Positions 1-8,323 of a stretch of DNA of 64,000 nt are shown here, piece by piece. The notes beneath the pieces were generated by a model. That model did not search any database, was not told where the DNA came from, and worked only from the letters and a program-made list of their open reading frames with translations. Where the stretch lies: positions 182,507 through 246,506 of the forward strand of contig JADGAX010000005.1 in NCBI GenBank assembly GCA_015231795.1, given 5' to 3'. A program made the translations under genes and the position numbers. The stretch comes from Alphaproteobacteria bacterium. Lineage in GTDB: Bacteria; Pseudomonadota; Alphaproteobacteria; Rhodospirillales; WMHbin7. Positions within the stretch are counted from its first letter, which is position 1, and every line of letters starts with the position of its first letter.

Positions 1-462
1 GGTGACGGCGGTTTCGGACAGGCCTTCCTCGGCCAGGCACGATTTCAACGTTTGCAGCACCGGCAGTGCGCCCAGGGCGCGGTTGTCGGCGTTCAGGAAC
101 AAGCGCAGTTTGGCGGCGCCGGGCATGGTGGCGAACTTGCGCGCCGCCTTGGCCAGCAGCACCCCTTCGATGGCGGGCAGGACGCCCTGGGCATGGCAGC
201 AATCGAAGAAATCGCCGATGCTGGCGAACCCGGCATCGCTCGTGTTGCGCAACAACGCCTCGTAGCCGCCGCAATAGCCGGTATGGATGTTGACGATGGG
301 CTGAAAGGCGAAGTCCAGCTTGGACAGAATGTCTTGCCAGGCGCGGCCCAGGCGGGGCGGCACGGCCAGCGGCACCGGCCCCTTGGCGTGCGTCGGGCGT
401 AAGGGCGACGGGGGAAATGGGCGAGCCATTGATCCCGCCTGGTCCAATTGAAGCATCGTCAT
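1..462 (-). CDS. EAL-domain protein (5' part only)
   Basis: This is the N-terminal 154 residues of a protein that runs off the left edge of the window. An unordered, proline-rich stretch of about 45 residues leads into the start of an EAL domain, with FQPIV at residues 53-57 and YEALLR at 67-72 holding the EAL signature. EAL domains hydrolyse or bind cyclic di-GMP; the residues that decide activity lie outside the window. The ATG at 462 is chosen because GGAGAG sits about five bases upstream. It is divergent from the phosphatase gene at 627. Whether it is an active phosphodiesterase cannot be judged here. Confidence 0.85.
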   Translation of the reverse strand, partial: MTMLQLDQAGSMARPFPPSPLRPTHAKGPVPLAVPPRLGRAWQDILSKLDFAFQPIVNIHTGYCGGYEALLRNTSDAGFASIGDFFDCCHAQGVLPAIEGVLLAKAARKFATMPGAAKLRLFLNADNRALGALPVLQTLKSCLAEEGLSETAVT

Positions 463-626
463 CAGGCTCTCCGCGCTTGTTGCCGGACCGTTCAAAGCAG
501 GCAAGGGATGCGCTTTTAGCCCGCAGAAAGTCAACATCTACAAGGACTTGCAACAAAACATTCATTTAAGCCGCTGGCAGGCAAACACTGGCTTTCCAAT
601 CCTTTCAAGCCATTGCATCATGCGCC

Positions 627-2327
627 ATGATCGATTCCCATCCGCACGGACTGGCCGAACACCTGGATCTCATCGCCGCGATGAGCCTAAGTTTCGCCAC
701 GTCGCAGAATCTGGACGCCAGTTTGAAGCACGGGCTGGAGCGAATCGCCGACGCCCTGAACGCCGAGGCGGCGTCGCTGTTCCTGGCCGAAAAGGGCGAG
801 TTGGTGTGCCATGCCTGCGCCGGGCCGGTCGACATCACCGGCCTGCGCATTCCGGTTTCCAGCGGCATCGTGGGCCGCGCCGTCACCGGCCGCACTACCC
901 AGACAGTCTTCGACGTTCGAAACGATCCCGACTTTCACGCCAATGTCGACAGCAAGACCGGCTTCGTCACGCGCTCGATCCTGTGCGCCCCCATGGTGGT
1001 GCGCAACGAAGCCCTGGGCGCCATCGAGCTGATCAACAAATCGACCGGCGACGGATTGTTCGACGCCCCGGACGCCCGCGTGCTGGAGGCCCTGGCCTCG
1101 GCCGCCGCCCTGGCCCTGTTGAACGCCCGCATGGCCCAAGCTCTGGTCGAACAAGAACGCATGAAGCGCGAAATGGAGCTGGCCGCGCAAATCCAGCACA
1201 GCCTGCTGCCCGAAGACCGGCCCGCCCCCTTTCCCATCGCGGGGCTGGGCCGCCCCTTCCGCGAAGTGGCCGGCGATTTCTACGACATCCTGCCTTTGCC
1301 GGACGGCCGCATCGGCTTTTGCCTGGGCGACGTTTCCGGCAAGGGCATGGATGCCGCCCTTTTGATGGCCAAGACGGCCAGCCTGTTTCGCGCCCTGGCC
1401 AAGGACGAATGCGATCCAGCGCTTCTGGTCGCGCGCATCAACGACGAATTGTGCGAAACCGCCAGCCAGGGAAAATTCGTGACTCTGGTGGCGGGCTTCC
1501 TGGATGCGTCGGGACAGAAACTATCCTTCGCCAATGCGGGCCACGAACCGCCGCTGCTGATCCGCAAGGGCCAGCCCGCCATGTCGCTTCCCGCCCCGTC
1601 GCCGCCCGTGGGCATTCTGCCGGGAACGGTTTACGAATCCGAAGAGGTGGCGCTTGACGGAGGAACCTTGTACATCTTCACTGATGGCCTGACCGAAAGC
1701 ACGGGGGAGGACGGGACAATGCTGGGAGCCGAGGGCGTCGCCGCCTTGATCGGCGAGCAAAAGGACGATGCGCCGCTGACCGACAAGCTGGCGGCCCTGG
1801 CCGATGGCGCCCTGGCCCCAGGGCGTCAAGTGCATGACGATCTGACCCTGCTGGCCGTCGATGGCAGCCAGCAGCCGGTTGACGGCCAACAGTTCCAACC
1901 CATCTTGCGCCTGGCCAGACTGGACGTGCCGGCACAGCCCGACCGCTTGAAGATGGTGCGCCGCGTAGTGGCCGAATCGGCGGCGCTGGCCGGGTTATCG
2001 GATGAAAAGAACGCCGATCTGGTGCTGGCGGTCGACGAGGCCATGCAGAACATCATCCGCCACGCCTATGGCGGCCCTTCGGACAAGCCGGTAAATATCG
2101 ACATTTCGAAGGAAGAAGGACATCTGGTGGTGCGTATGACCGATTACGCGCCCGCGGTTGACCCAACGCGCATCCGGCCCCGTGACCTGGACGATGTGCG
2201 CCCCGGCGGGCTTGGCACCCATTTCATCCAGTCCGTGCTGGACGACCACCGTTTCGAACAGCCCCCGCCGGGGGCAGGCAACCGCCTCAAGCTGTCTATT
2301 CGTATCGAACAAGGACCCTTGCCATGA
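627..2327 (+). CDS. GAF - PP2C (RsbU/SpoIIE type) phosphatase - HATPase (RsbW type) kinase fusion
   Basis: The 566-residue protein has three parts. A GAF sensor covers about residues 20-165 and is followed by a short coiled linker. A SpoIIE-type PP2C serine phosphatase spans about 190-405, with metal-site motifs GDFYD near 216-220 and GDVSGKG near 234, and DGLTES near 352. An RsbW-like HATPase lies at about 440-560, with the N-box DEAMQN near 470 and GGLG near 528. Phosphatase and kinase in one chain is a known arrangement in partner-switching systems, where the two halves oppositely control phosphorylation of a STAS protein. Its stop overlaps the start of exactly such a STAS gene by four bases. 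No good ribosome site precedes the ATG, so the start is less certain than the domains. Confidence 0.92.
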   Translation: MIDSHPHGLAEHLDLIAAMSLSFATSQNLDASLKHGLERIADALNAEAASLFLAEKGELVCHACAGPVDITGLRIPVSSGIVGRAVTGRTTQTVFDVRNDPDFHANVDSKTGFVTRSILCAPMVVRNEALGAIELINKSTGDGLFDAPDARVLEALASAAALALLNARMAQALVEQERMKREMELAAQIQHSLLPEDRPAPFPIAGLGRPFREVAGDFYDILPLPDGRIGFCLGDVSGKGMDAALLMAKTASLFRALAKDECDPALLVARINDELCETASQGKFVTLVAGFLDASGQKLSFANAGHEPPLLIRKGQPAMSLPAPSPPVGILPGTVYESEEVALDGGTLYIFTDGLTESTGEDGTMLGAEGVAALIGEQKDDAPLTDKLAALADGALAPGRQVHDDLTLLAVDGSQQPVDGQQFQPILRLARLDVPAQPDRLKMVRRVVAESAALAGLSDEKNADLVLAVDEAMQNIIRHAYGGPSDKPVNIDISKEEGHLVVRMTDYAPAVDPTRIRPRDLDDVRPGGLGTHFIQSVLDDHRFEQPPPGAGNRLKLSIRIEQGPLP

Positions 2328-2650
2328 ACATTTCCGTACGCGAAGACCGCGGCTTTCTGGTCATGACGCTGGATGGAGAAGCCGATCTTCAGCACACGCC
2401 TACGCTGCGCAAGATGCTGCTGGAATCGGTTTCCGGCGGCAAGCCGGTGGTGGTCGACATGTCGAATGTCAGCTATATCGACAGTTCCGGCGTCGCCAGT
2501 CTGGTCGAGGCCTATCAGTCGGCCCGGAAAAAGGGCTTTTCCTTCGCTCTGGCGGGCTTAAGTCCGGCCGCGCTGCGCGTGCTGCAATTGGCCAGGCTGG
2601 ATCGGGTGTTCACCATCCATGCCACGCTGGACGCGGCGGTCGGAGGATAA
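2324..2650 (+). CDS. STAS-domain protein (anti-sigma antagonist / MlaB-like)
   Basis: This 108-residue single STAS domain has the size of SpoIIAA, RsbV or MlaB. The segment YIDSSG at 51-56 matches the phosphorylation loop of SpoIIAA, and Ser55 aligns with the serine phosphorylated there. It overlaps the upstream phosphatase/kinase gene by four bases, and the Mla-type permease starts five bases after its stop. Family knowledge gives two readings: antagonist in a partner switch, or the MlaB subunit that binds the ATPase of Mla transporters. The gene order suggests both at once. No sigma-factor gene is nearby to act as the usual downstream target. Confidence 0.9.
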   Translation: MNISVREDRGFLVMTLDGEADLQHTPTLRKMLLESVSGGKPVVVDMSNVSYIDSSGVASLVEAYQSARKKGFSFALAGLSPAALRVLQLARLDRVFTIHATLDAAVGG

Positions 2651-2655
2651 GCGAC

Positions 2656-3456
2656 TTGCCCGCCCGCCACCTTCATCTCGTCGAGAAGACCGGGCGCGCC
2701 ACCATCGCTGGCATCGCCGAGATCGGCTATGGCGCCTTCCTGCTGGGCGAAAGCCTGTTCTGGCTGGTCATGGGCAGAAGGCGGCGCCAGCCGGTGCGCT
2801 TCGGCGCCGTGGTCGCCGAGGCGATGGAGTTCGGCGTGCGCGCCGTTCCCATCGTGGCCATCCTGGCAGGAACCGTGGGCGCCATGCTGGCCATCCAGGG
2901 CATCCATACGCTCAAGACCTTCGGCGCCGAGTCCCGCGTCACCTTCGGGGTGGCGCTGTCGGTGGTGCGCGAATTCGCCCCCCTCATCACCGGCATCGTG
3001 GTGGCCGGGCGCTCAGGCTCGGCGCTGGCGGCGCGCCTTGGCACCATGCGCATCAACCAGGAAATCGACGCGCTGCACGTCATGGGCATTGATCCTGTGC
3101 GTTTTCTGGTGGCCCCCGCCCTGCTGGCCATGCTGGTCGTGCTGCCGCTTCTGACCCTGCTGGCCGATTTCGTGGCCCTGACCGGGGCGGGCATGTATAT
3201 CTGCATGGATCTGGGCATGGATTTTCCCGCCTATTGGGAACGGGTGATCGAAGCCCTGAAGGTCGATGATCTGGGCCACGGACTTGGCAAAAGCGTGATC
3301 TTCGCCGTGTTGGTGACCTTGGTCGGCGTGGTCAACGGTTCCCTGGTTCAGGGCGGCGCCGAGGGGGTGGGCAAGGCGACCACGCGGTCGGTCGTACACG
3401 CCATCAGCGCCATCGTGGTCACCGACATGCTGTTCGCCTTCGTGCTGACCAGATAG
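2656..3456 (+). CDS. mlaE: MlaE-type lipid ABC transporter permease
   Basis: The 266-residue membrane permease belongs to the MlaE/YrbE/Ttg2B family, which moves phospholipids between inner and outer membrane together with an MCE protein. Several hydrophobic spans are visible, and the family's cytoplasmic signature INQEIDALHVMGIDP sits in the middle. The start is a TTG at 2656, chosen because GGAGG lies about nine bases upstream, overlapping the end of the STAS gene. The open frame continues further 5', but that part is antisense or shadow to the STAS gene. The ATPase follows two bases after the stop. Confidence 0.93.
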   Translation: MPARHLHLVEKTGRATIAGIAEIGYGAFLLGESLFWLVMGRRRRQPVRFGAVVAEAMEFGVRAVPIVAILAGTVGAMLAIQGIHTLKTFGAESRVTFGVALSVVREFAPLITGIVVAGRSGSALAARLGTMRINQEIDALHVMGIDPVRFLVAPALLAMLVVLPLLTLLADFVALTGAGMYICMDLGMDFPAYWERVIEALKVDDLGHGLGKSVIFAVLVTLVGVVNGSLVQGGAEGVGKATTRSVVHAISAIVVTDMLFAFVLTR

Positions 3457-3458
3457 CC

Positions 3459-4271
3459 ATGAGCGCCACCCCCAACCGCACCCCCAACAAGGTGATCGAG
3501 GTCAGAGACCTCGTGACCCATTACGGCACCCGCCAGATCCTGAAGGGCATCTCGCTTGACATCCACGAAGGCGAGATCATGGTCATCATGGGCGGCTCGG
3601 GTTCGGGGAAGAGCACGCTGCTTAACCATCTGCTGGGCCTTTTGAAGCCGTCGTCGGGAACGGTCAGCATCCTGGGCCAGGACATCAACAAACTGTCCGC
3701 CGTCGAGATGACCAAGCTGCGCACGCGCATGGGCGTGGCCTTTCAGGGCGGCGCCCTGTTCAGTTCGATGACGGTCGGCGAGAATATTCTGCTGCCGCTG
3801 CGCGAACACACAGAACTTGACCACAGCACCATGGCCATCATGGCGCGCCTGAAAATGGAAGTGGTGAAGCTGGCCGATTTCGAAAATCTGATGCCCAGCG
3901 AATTGTCGGGCGGCATGATCAAGCGGGCCGCCCTGGCCCGCGCCATCGTGATGGACCCCAGGCTATTGTTCTGCGACGAGCCGTCGGCGGGGCTGGACCC
4001 CGTCGTGTCGGCGGCCATCGATGAGTTGATCATCACCCTGCGCGACGCCATGGGCATGACCATCGTGGTGGTCACCCACGAATTGGAAAGCGCCTTTCGC
4101 ATCGCCGACCGCATCTGCGTGTTGGACCGGGGCGACATCTTGATGGTCGATACGGTCGAAGCCGTGCGCTCAACCAGCAACGAACGCATTCAGAATCTGT
4201 TGAACCGGCGGCTCGAGGAGGCGACACTCGACCCCGACGATTACATGCGCCGCCTGACCATTGGAATATAA
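3459..4271 (+). CDS. mlaF: MlaF-type ABC transporter ATP-binding protein
   Basis: This 270-residue ABC ATPase powers the Mla-type transporter. Walker A is GGSGSGKST at 45-53, the ABC signature LSGGM begins near 149, and Walker B LLFCDEP ends at residue 175. The family trait of a methionine after LSGG, in place of glutamine, is present. It lies directly between the permease and MCE genes. In E. coli the homologous ATPase is stabilised by the STAS protein MlaB, and a STAS gene stands two genes upstream here. Confidence 0.95.
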   Translation: MSATPNRTPNKVIEVRDLVTHYGTRQILKGISLDIHEGEIMVIMGGSGSGKSTLLNHLLGLLKPSSGTVSILGQDINKLSAVEMTKLRTRMGVAFQGGALFSSMTVGENILLPLREHTELDHSTMAIMARLKMEVVKLADFENLMPSELSGGMIKRAALARAIVMDPRLLFCDEPSAGLDPVVSAAIDELIITLRDAMGMTIVVVTHELESAFRIADRICVLDRGDILMVDTVEAVRSTSNERIQNLLNRRLEEATLDPDDYMRRLTIGI

Positions 4272-4289
4272 CGGGGGATTTGGGAAGAC

Positions 4290-5243
4290 ATGCGCACCCT
4301 TGACACCAATTACGTGGCCGTGGGCGCCTTTGTGCTGGCGGGCGCGGCCGGATTGATCACGGCCCTGGCCTTGCTGACCGGGCGCACCGGCTCGGCCGAC
4401 ATGTACTACACCGGCTACGACAACGTGTCGGGCATCAAATACGGCACCGTGGTTTCCTATGAAGGCTATCGCGTCGGCCAGGTGGAATGGGTCAAGCCCT
4501 ATGGCGAGAAGGGCAAGCCGCGCTTCAAGGTGGCGCTGGCGGTTCAGGAGGGCTGGGAAATTCCCGAGGACAGCGTGGCGGCCATCACCTCGTCGGGCCT
4601 GCTGGCCGCCGTTTCGATCGATCTTCGCGCCGGACGCAGCGAAACCCTGGCCAAGCCGGAGGCCGTGCTGCAAGGGGCTAGCAGCTCCAACATGATGGCC
4701 GTGGTTTCGTCCCTGGCGGGCGACATGGGCGACCTGACCCAGAACGGGCTGAAGCCGTTGCTGGCCAGCCTGCTCCACTATGTGGACACGCTGGGTTCCA
4801 CGCTGGAAAAGACCGCCCCCGATCTGCTGGCCAACATGCAGACCTTGTCCAAGGACCTGTCGAAGCGCGGCCCCGCCATTCTTGAAAATGCCGAAAGCCT
4901 GTCCGGGCGTTTGAGTCAGGCGGGCGAGCGCGTTCTGTCCGACAAGAACATCGACGAGATGGACAAGACCGTGAAGATGATGGGCGAGTTGAAAGCCACC
5001 AAGGCCCAGGTCGACCATCTGATCGCGCAATTGAACGCGACAGCCGCCGACGCCAAGCCAAGCGTCGCCCAGGGCCTGACAGATTTGAACCACACGCTGC
5101 GCGTGGTCTCCTCCAGCATCGATTCGATCACCGTCAACATGGAAAGCACCAGCCGAAACATGGCGGAATTCTCACGGCGCATCCGCGACAATCCAGGCCT
5201 GATCCTGGGCGGCGGAGCGCCACCCGACGAGGCCGCGAAATGA
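4290..5243 (+). CDS. mlaD: MlaD-type MCE-domain lipid-binding protein
   Basis: The 317-residue protein has one N-terminal membrane anchor at about residues 7-27, an MCE domain at about 35-120 and a long helical, probably coiled-coil, C-terminal region with many charged residues. MCE proteins form periplasmic rings or tubes that pass lipids between the membranes. It is longer than E. coli MlaD (183 residues) because of the helical tail, which places it nearer the longer MCE proteins paired with an auxiliary lipoprotein. It overlaps the lipoprotein gene by four bases. Confidence 0.92.
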   Translation: MRTLDTNYVAVGAFVLAGAAGLITALALLTGRTGSADMYYTGYDNVSGIKYGTVVSYEGYRVGQVEWVKPYGEKGKPRFKVALAVQEGWEIPEDSVAAITSSGLLAAVSIDLRAGRSETLAKPEAVLQGASSSNMMAVVSSLAGDMGDLTQNGLKPLLASLLHYVDTLGSTLEKTAPDLLANMQTLSKDLSKRGPAILENAESLSGRLSQAGERVLSDKNIDEMDKTVKMMGELKATKAQVDHLIAQLNATAADAKPSVAQGLTDLNHTLRVVSSSIDSITVNMESTSRNMAEFSRRIRDNPGLILGGGAPPDEAAK

Positions 5244-5830
5244 AAATGCGCATCCTGCTTGCCCTGCTTGCCCTCGCCCTGCCCCTGGCCGGTTGCGGCG
5301 GAGCGCCCCCGCCGGCCGAGCATTTCTACCGGCTGACCACACCCGTCGTTGCGCCGTCTGCCAAGCCCCTGCCCGGCATCCTGGTCGTCGAGCGGCTGCG
5401 CGCCGACGGCGTGACCGGCGAGCGCCCGATAGCCCATTCTCGCGCCGATCAGCCCAAGAATCTGGAAACCTACCGCTATCATTTTTGGACCGAAGCGCCG
5501 GGGCGCATGTTGCAGCAGCATCTGGTGAAATCACTGAACGACGCCAAGGCGGCCAGCCAGGTCTTGACCGACGAAGTGAAGGTTGAGGGCGTCTGGCTGT
5601 TGAAAGGCCGCCTGCTGCATTTCGAGCAGGTGTTGGGCAGCCAGCCCAAGGTGGTGATCGAAGCCGACATGACGCTGATGAAGGCCAAGGATTACAGTCT
5701 GGTCCATCGCGGCCTGTATCGCGAAGAGGAACCCGCCCAGGGCGACAGCCCTGCCGCCGCGGTCGACGCCATGCAAAAAGCCTTCGAACGCTTAAGCCAG
5801 CGGATCGCTGCCGATCTGAAAGCGCCGTAA
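5240..5830 (+). CDS. ABC-transport auxiliary lipoprotein (PqiC / DUF330 type)
   Basis: The 196-residue protein begins with a lipoprotein signal peptide and a lipobox LAGC that would place the lipid on Cys19. The early motif FYRLTTP is typical of the PqiC-like outer-membrane lipoproteins that partner MCE transporters. It is the last gene of the run and overlaps the MCE gene by four bases, so it likely acts as the outer-membrane end of the same transporter. The call rests on the lipobox, the size and the operon position. Confidence 0.85.
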   Translation: MKMRILLALLALALPLAGCGGAPPPAEHFYRLTTPVVAPSAKPLPGILVVERLRADGVTGERPIAHSRADQPKNLETYRYHFWTEAPGRMLQQHLVKSLNDAKAASQVLTDEVKVEGVWLLKGRLLHFEQVLGSQPKVVIEADMTLMKAKDYSLVHRGLYREEEPAQGDSPAAAVDAMQKAFERLSQRIAADLKAP

Positions 5831-5834
5831 CCCC

Positions 5835-7172
5835 TTGGCAAAACGTCCTCGCTATGCCGTGTCGCGGCCCATCAACCGGCCGATCGAAGCGCGCAACGCC
5901 GAAATCGTCATTGAGCGCCTAGGCGCCAGGGGCGACGGGATCGGCCAGTTGGGCGGCACTCCCGTCTTCGTGCCGCTGACCCTGCCCGGCGAGCGCGTGC
6001 TGGCGCGCATCGAAGGCAAGCGCGGCGACGGCCTGACCGCCAGCGTTCTTGAATGGCTTCTGCAAGACCCGGCCCGCGCCAAGCCGCCCTGCCGCCATTT
6101 CGGCATCTGCGGCGGCTGCGCCGCCCAACATATGAACGACAAGCTCTATGTCGCCTGGAAGCGCGGCATCGCAGTGGAAGCCTTGTCCAGGGTGGGCGTG
6201 CCGGAAGAACGGATCGCCCCCTTGATGCGGGTGTCGGCGCACACTAGGCGGCGCGCCAGCTTCGCCTTCAGAAGAACCCGCGACGGCGTGTTGCTGGGCT
6301 TCAACGCCAGGGCCAGCCATCAACTGGTGGATGTCGGCGAATGCCCGCTGTTGCATCCCGATCTGGAATCGGCTCTGCCCGGCTTGCGTCTGGCCTTGAA
6401 CGGCGTTCTGACCGGCGATGCCCAGGGCGACATCGCGCTTCAACTCACCGAAAGCGGTTTGGACGCGCTGATTACCTGCGACCTGACGCTCGATCTGTTC
6501 AAGCGCGAAAAGCTGGCCGTCATGACCGAGCAGGCCAATCTGGCCCGCATTTCGTGGCGACGGCACGAAGACGAGGACCCCGAACCCGTCTCCGAGCGCC
6601 ACGCCCCCATCGTGACGTTGGGCGGCGTCGCCGTTCACTTGCCGCCGGGCGTCTTTTTACAGCCCAGCCGCGAGGGCGAAGCCGCCATCACCGCCCAGGT
6701 CATGGCGGGCCTGTCTGGTCTGGATGGTCCGGTGGCCGATCTGTATGCGGGCGTCGGCAGCTTCAGCCTGCCCCTGGCCGCCTGCCATCCCGTCCATGCC
6801 GTCGATGGCCATGCCCAGGCCGTGGCCGCCTTGAAACAGGCGGGCGACCGCATCGCCCTTGGCCGACTGACCACCGAGCGCAGAGATCTGTCCAAGCGCC
6901 CCCTGCTGGTCCATGAATTGAAGAAATTCAGCGGCGTGGTGATCGATCCGCCGCGCGCCGGAGCGCGCGAGCAAGTAACGGAACTGGCTATGGCCGCAAC
7001 GGTTCAAAAAACCGTCATGGTGTCTTGCAATCCGGCGACGATGGCGCGCGATCTTTCCATCCTTATAAACAAGGGATGGCGTCTTGACTCGGTCGTGCCA
7101 ATCGACCAATTCTTATGGACGCCGCACCTGGAACTGACGGCGATTCTTCATCAAACGATCAAAAAATCTTGA
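5835..7172 (+). CDS. SAM-dependent rRNA/tRNA uracil-C5 methyltransferase (RlmD/TrmA family)
   Basis: The 445-residue enzyme makes 5-methyluridine in structured RNA. A TRAM-like N-terminal domain covers about residues 20-80. Cys86, Cys92 and Cys95 (CRHFGICGGC), with Cys170, form the expected iron-sulfur cluster site. The C-terminal methyltransferase part carries DPPRAG and the catalytic cysteine at 398 in SCNPATMARD. The start is a TTG at 5835, four bases after the lipoprotein stop, and no nearer ATG keeps the N-terminal domain. RlmD, RlmC and TrmA cannot be told apart by eye; the iron-sulfur motif favours an RlmC/RlmD-like enzyme. Confidence 0.88.
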   Translation: MAKRPRYAVSRPINRPIEARNAEIVIERLGARGDGIGQLGGTPVFVPLTLPGERVLARIEGKRGDGLTASVLEWLLQDPARAKPPCRHFGICGGCAAQHMNDKLYVAWKRGIAVEALSRVGVPEERIAPLMRVSAHTRRRASFAFRRTRDGVLLGFNARASHQLVDVGECPLLHPDLESALPGLRLALNGVLTGDAQGDIALQLTESGLDALITCDLTLDLFKREKLAVMTEQANLARISWRRHEDEDPEPVSERHAPIVTLGGVAVHLPPGVFLQPSREGEAAITAQVMAGLSGLDGPVADLYAGVGSFSLPLAACHPVHAVDGHAQAVAALKQAGDRIALGRLTTERRDLSKRPLLVHELKKFSGVVIDPPRAGAREQVTELAMAATVQKTVMVSCNPATMARDLSILINKGWRLDSVVPIDQFLWTPHLELTAILHQTIKKS

Positions 7173-7183
7173 GGACCCTGCCG

Positions 7184-7459
7184 ATGAAAACGCGTGTCGT
7201 TTTTCTTGAACTGTCCGGCCACCCCACCGTCATCCTGCCCGTCAAGCCTGAAGTCGCCGAAGACATCGAACGGGCCAAGGCCGCCATCGTCAAATACAAG
7301 CCGCATTTTGCCAAACACACCATCGTGCTGATGGGAAACGGCCTGCGCCCGGTTTACGTCGGCAAGGGCGAGCTGGTGCGCCAGCTCGACGCCATGGACG
7401 AAACCTTGCTGAAATGGACGGACATCGAATTGGTCCCGGCGGGTTACACCGTTCTTTAG
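7184..7459 (+). CDS. Conserved hypothetical small protein (91 aa)
   Basis: The 91-residue soluble protein is not recognised. Its composition is mixed alpha/beta with no signal peptide or membrane span. The ATG at 7184 has GAGGACC about six bases upstream. It lies 11 bases after the RNA methyltransferase, so it may share that transcript. It converges on lipB, and the two stop regions overlap by four bases. GC and codon use look like those of its neighbours. Confidence 0.75.
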   Translation: MKTRVVFLELSGHPTVILPVKPEVAEDIERAKAAIVKYKPHFAKHTIVLMGNGLRPVYVGKGELVRQLDAMDETLLKWTDIELVPAGYTVL

Positions 7460-8091
7460 CCGAAAACGCCGCCCCATTCGCTTTTCAAGGCGAGGTCCAG
7501 ATCCTCGATGCTGGGCGTGTGGCCAAGCGCCCAGATGCTGGTGACGCCGCTGTCTTGCAGGCCGCAAGGCACGATGCCCGCAAAATGCGAGAGGTCAGGG
7601 TCCAGATTGATCGCCACCCCGTGATAGGTGACGCCCTGGCGAACCCGCACGCCCAAGGCGGCGATCTTGGCCTCACGTCCTTGGCCGGTCTCGACCCAGA
7701 TGCCCACCCGGCCCGCCCGGCGTTCCGCCCGGATGGCGAAATGATCCAGCGAACGGATGATCCATTCCTCAAGATCGTTGACATAGGCCCGGATGTCGCC
7801 GCCCCTGGCCTTCAAGTCCAGCATGACATAAGCCACCCTTTGGCCCGGCCCATGATAGGTGTATTGGCCGCCGCGTCCGGCCTGGAAGACCGGGAACCGG
7901 TCGGGATCGAGCAAATCGGCTGGTTTGGCGCTGGTGCCCGCCGTGTAAAGGGGGGGGTGTTCCAGCAGCCAGACCCACTCCGGGGCCAATCCGGCCCGGA
8001 TGGCGGCCACCCTGGCCTCCATCGCCGCCACGGCGTCAAGATAGCCGGTTTGGCCAGGGCTTACGGTCCATTCCATGTTTCTTTGGGTCAT
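7456..8091 (-). CDS. lipB: Lipoyl(octanoyl) transferase
   Basis: The 211-residue enzyme transfers octanoyl groups from acyl carrier protein to lipoyl domains of 2-oxoacid dehydrogenases and the glycine cleavage system. The LipB signature [12 protein letters not shown] stands at 73-84. The catalytic pair is Lys142 (in [10 protein letters not shown]) and Cys176 (in IVPCGLQD). Length fits the family. It is transcribed toward the 91-aa gene and away from the tRNA-Leu gene. A second ATG six codons later is an alternative start, since neither has a strong ribosome site. Confidence 0.97.
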   Translation of the reverse strand: MTQRNMEWTVSPGQTGYLDAVAAMEARVAAIRAGLAPEWVWLLEHPPLYTAGTSAKPADLLDPDRFPVFQAGRGGQYTYHGPGQRVAYVMLDLKARGGDIRAYVNDLEEWIIRSLDHFAIRAERRAGRVGIWVETGQGREAKIAALGVRVRQGVTYHGVAINLDPDLSHFAGIVPCGLQDSGVTSIWALGHTPSIEDLDLALKSEWGGVFG

Positions 8092-8172
8092 CGGGCGAAC
8101 TTTGTTGCGGGACGGCTCATGATTTGCTAAGTCCTCCGGTCTCTGAAGGCAAGCCCTTCAGTTCACCAGATC

Positions 8173-8258
8173 GCGGTCGTGGCGGAATGGTAGACGCGCA
8201 GCGTTGAGGTCGCTGTGGGGGAAACCCCGTGGAAGTTCGAGTCTTCTCGACCGCACCA
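8173..8258 (+). tRNA. tRNA-Leu (anticodon GAG), CCA encoded
   Basis: An 86-base cloverleaf can be folded by eye. Acceptor arms are GCGGTCG and CGACCGC, and the anticodon stem is CAGCG/CGCTG around a seven-base loop with GAG at 8206-8208. A long variable arm of the class II kind is built on GGGG/CCCC. The T-arm is GGAAG TTCGAGT CTTCT, with one G-T pair. Discriminator A is followed by encoded CCA. The long variable arm and GAG anticodon identify leucine, reading CUU/CUC codons. Confidence 0.97.
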
Positions 8259-8323
8259 TTTGCTGGAATCCGTCCCGAGGAATGAGGGCGGACCGGCGGC
8301 TCTAGCCAGGACAGGCCCGCACC

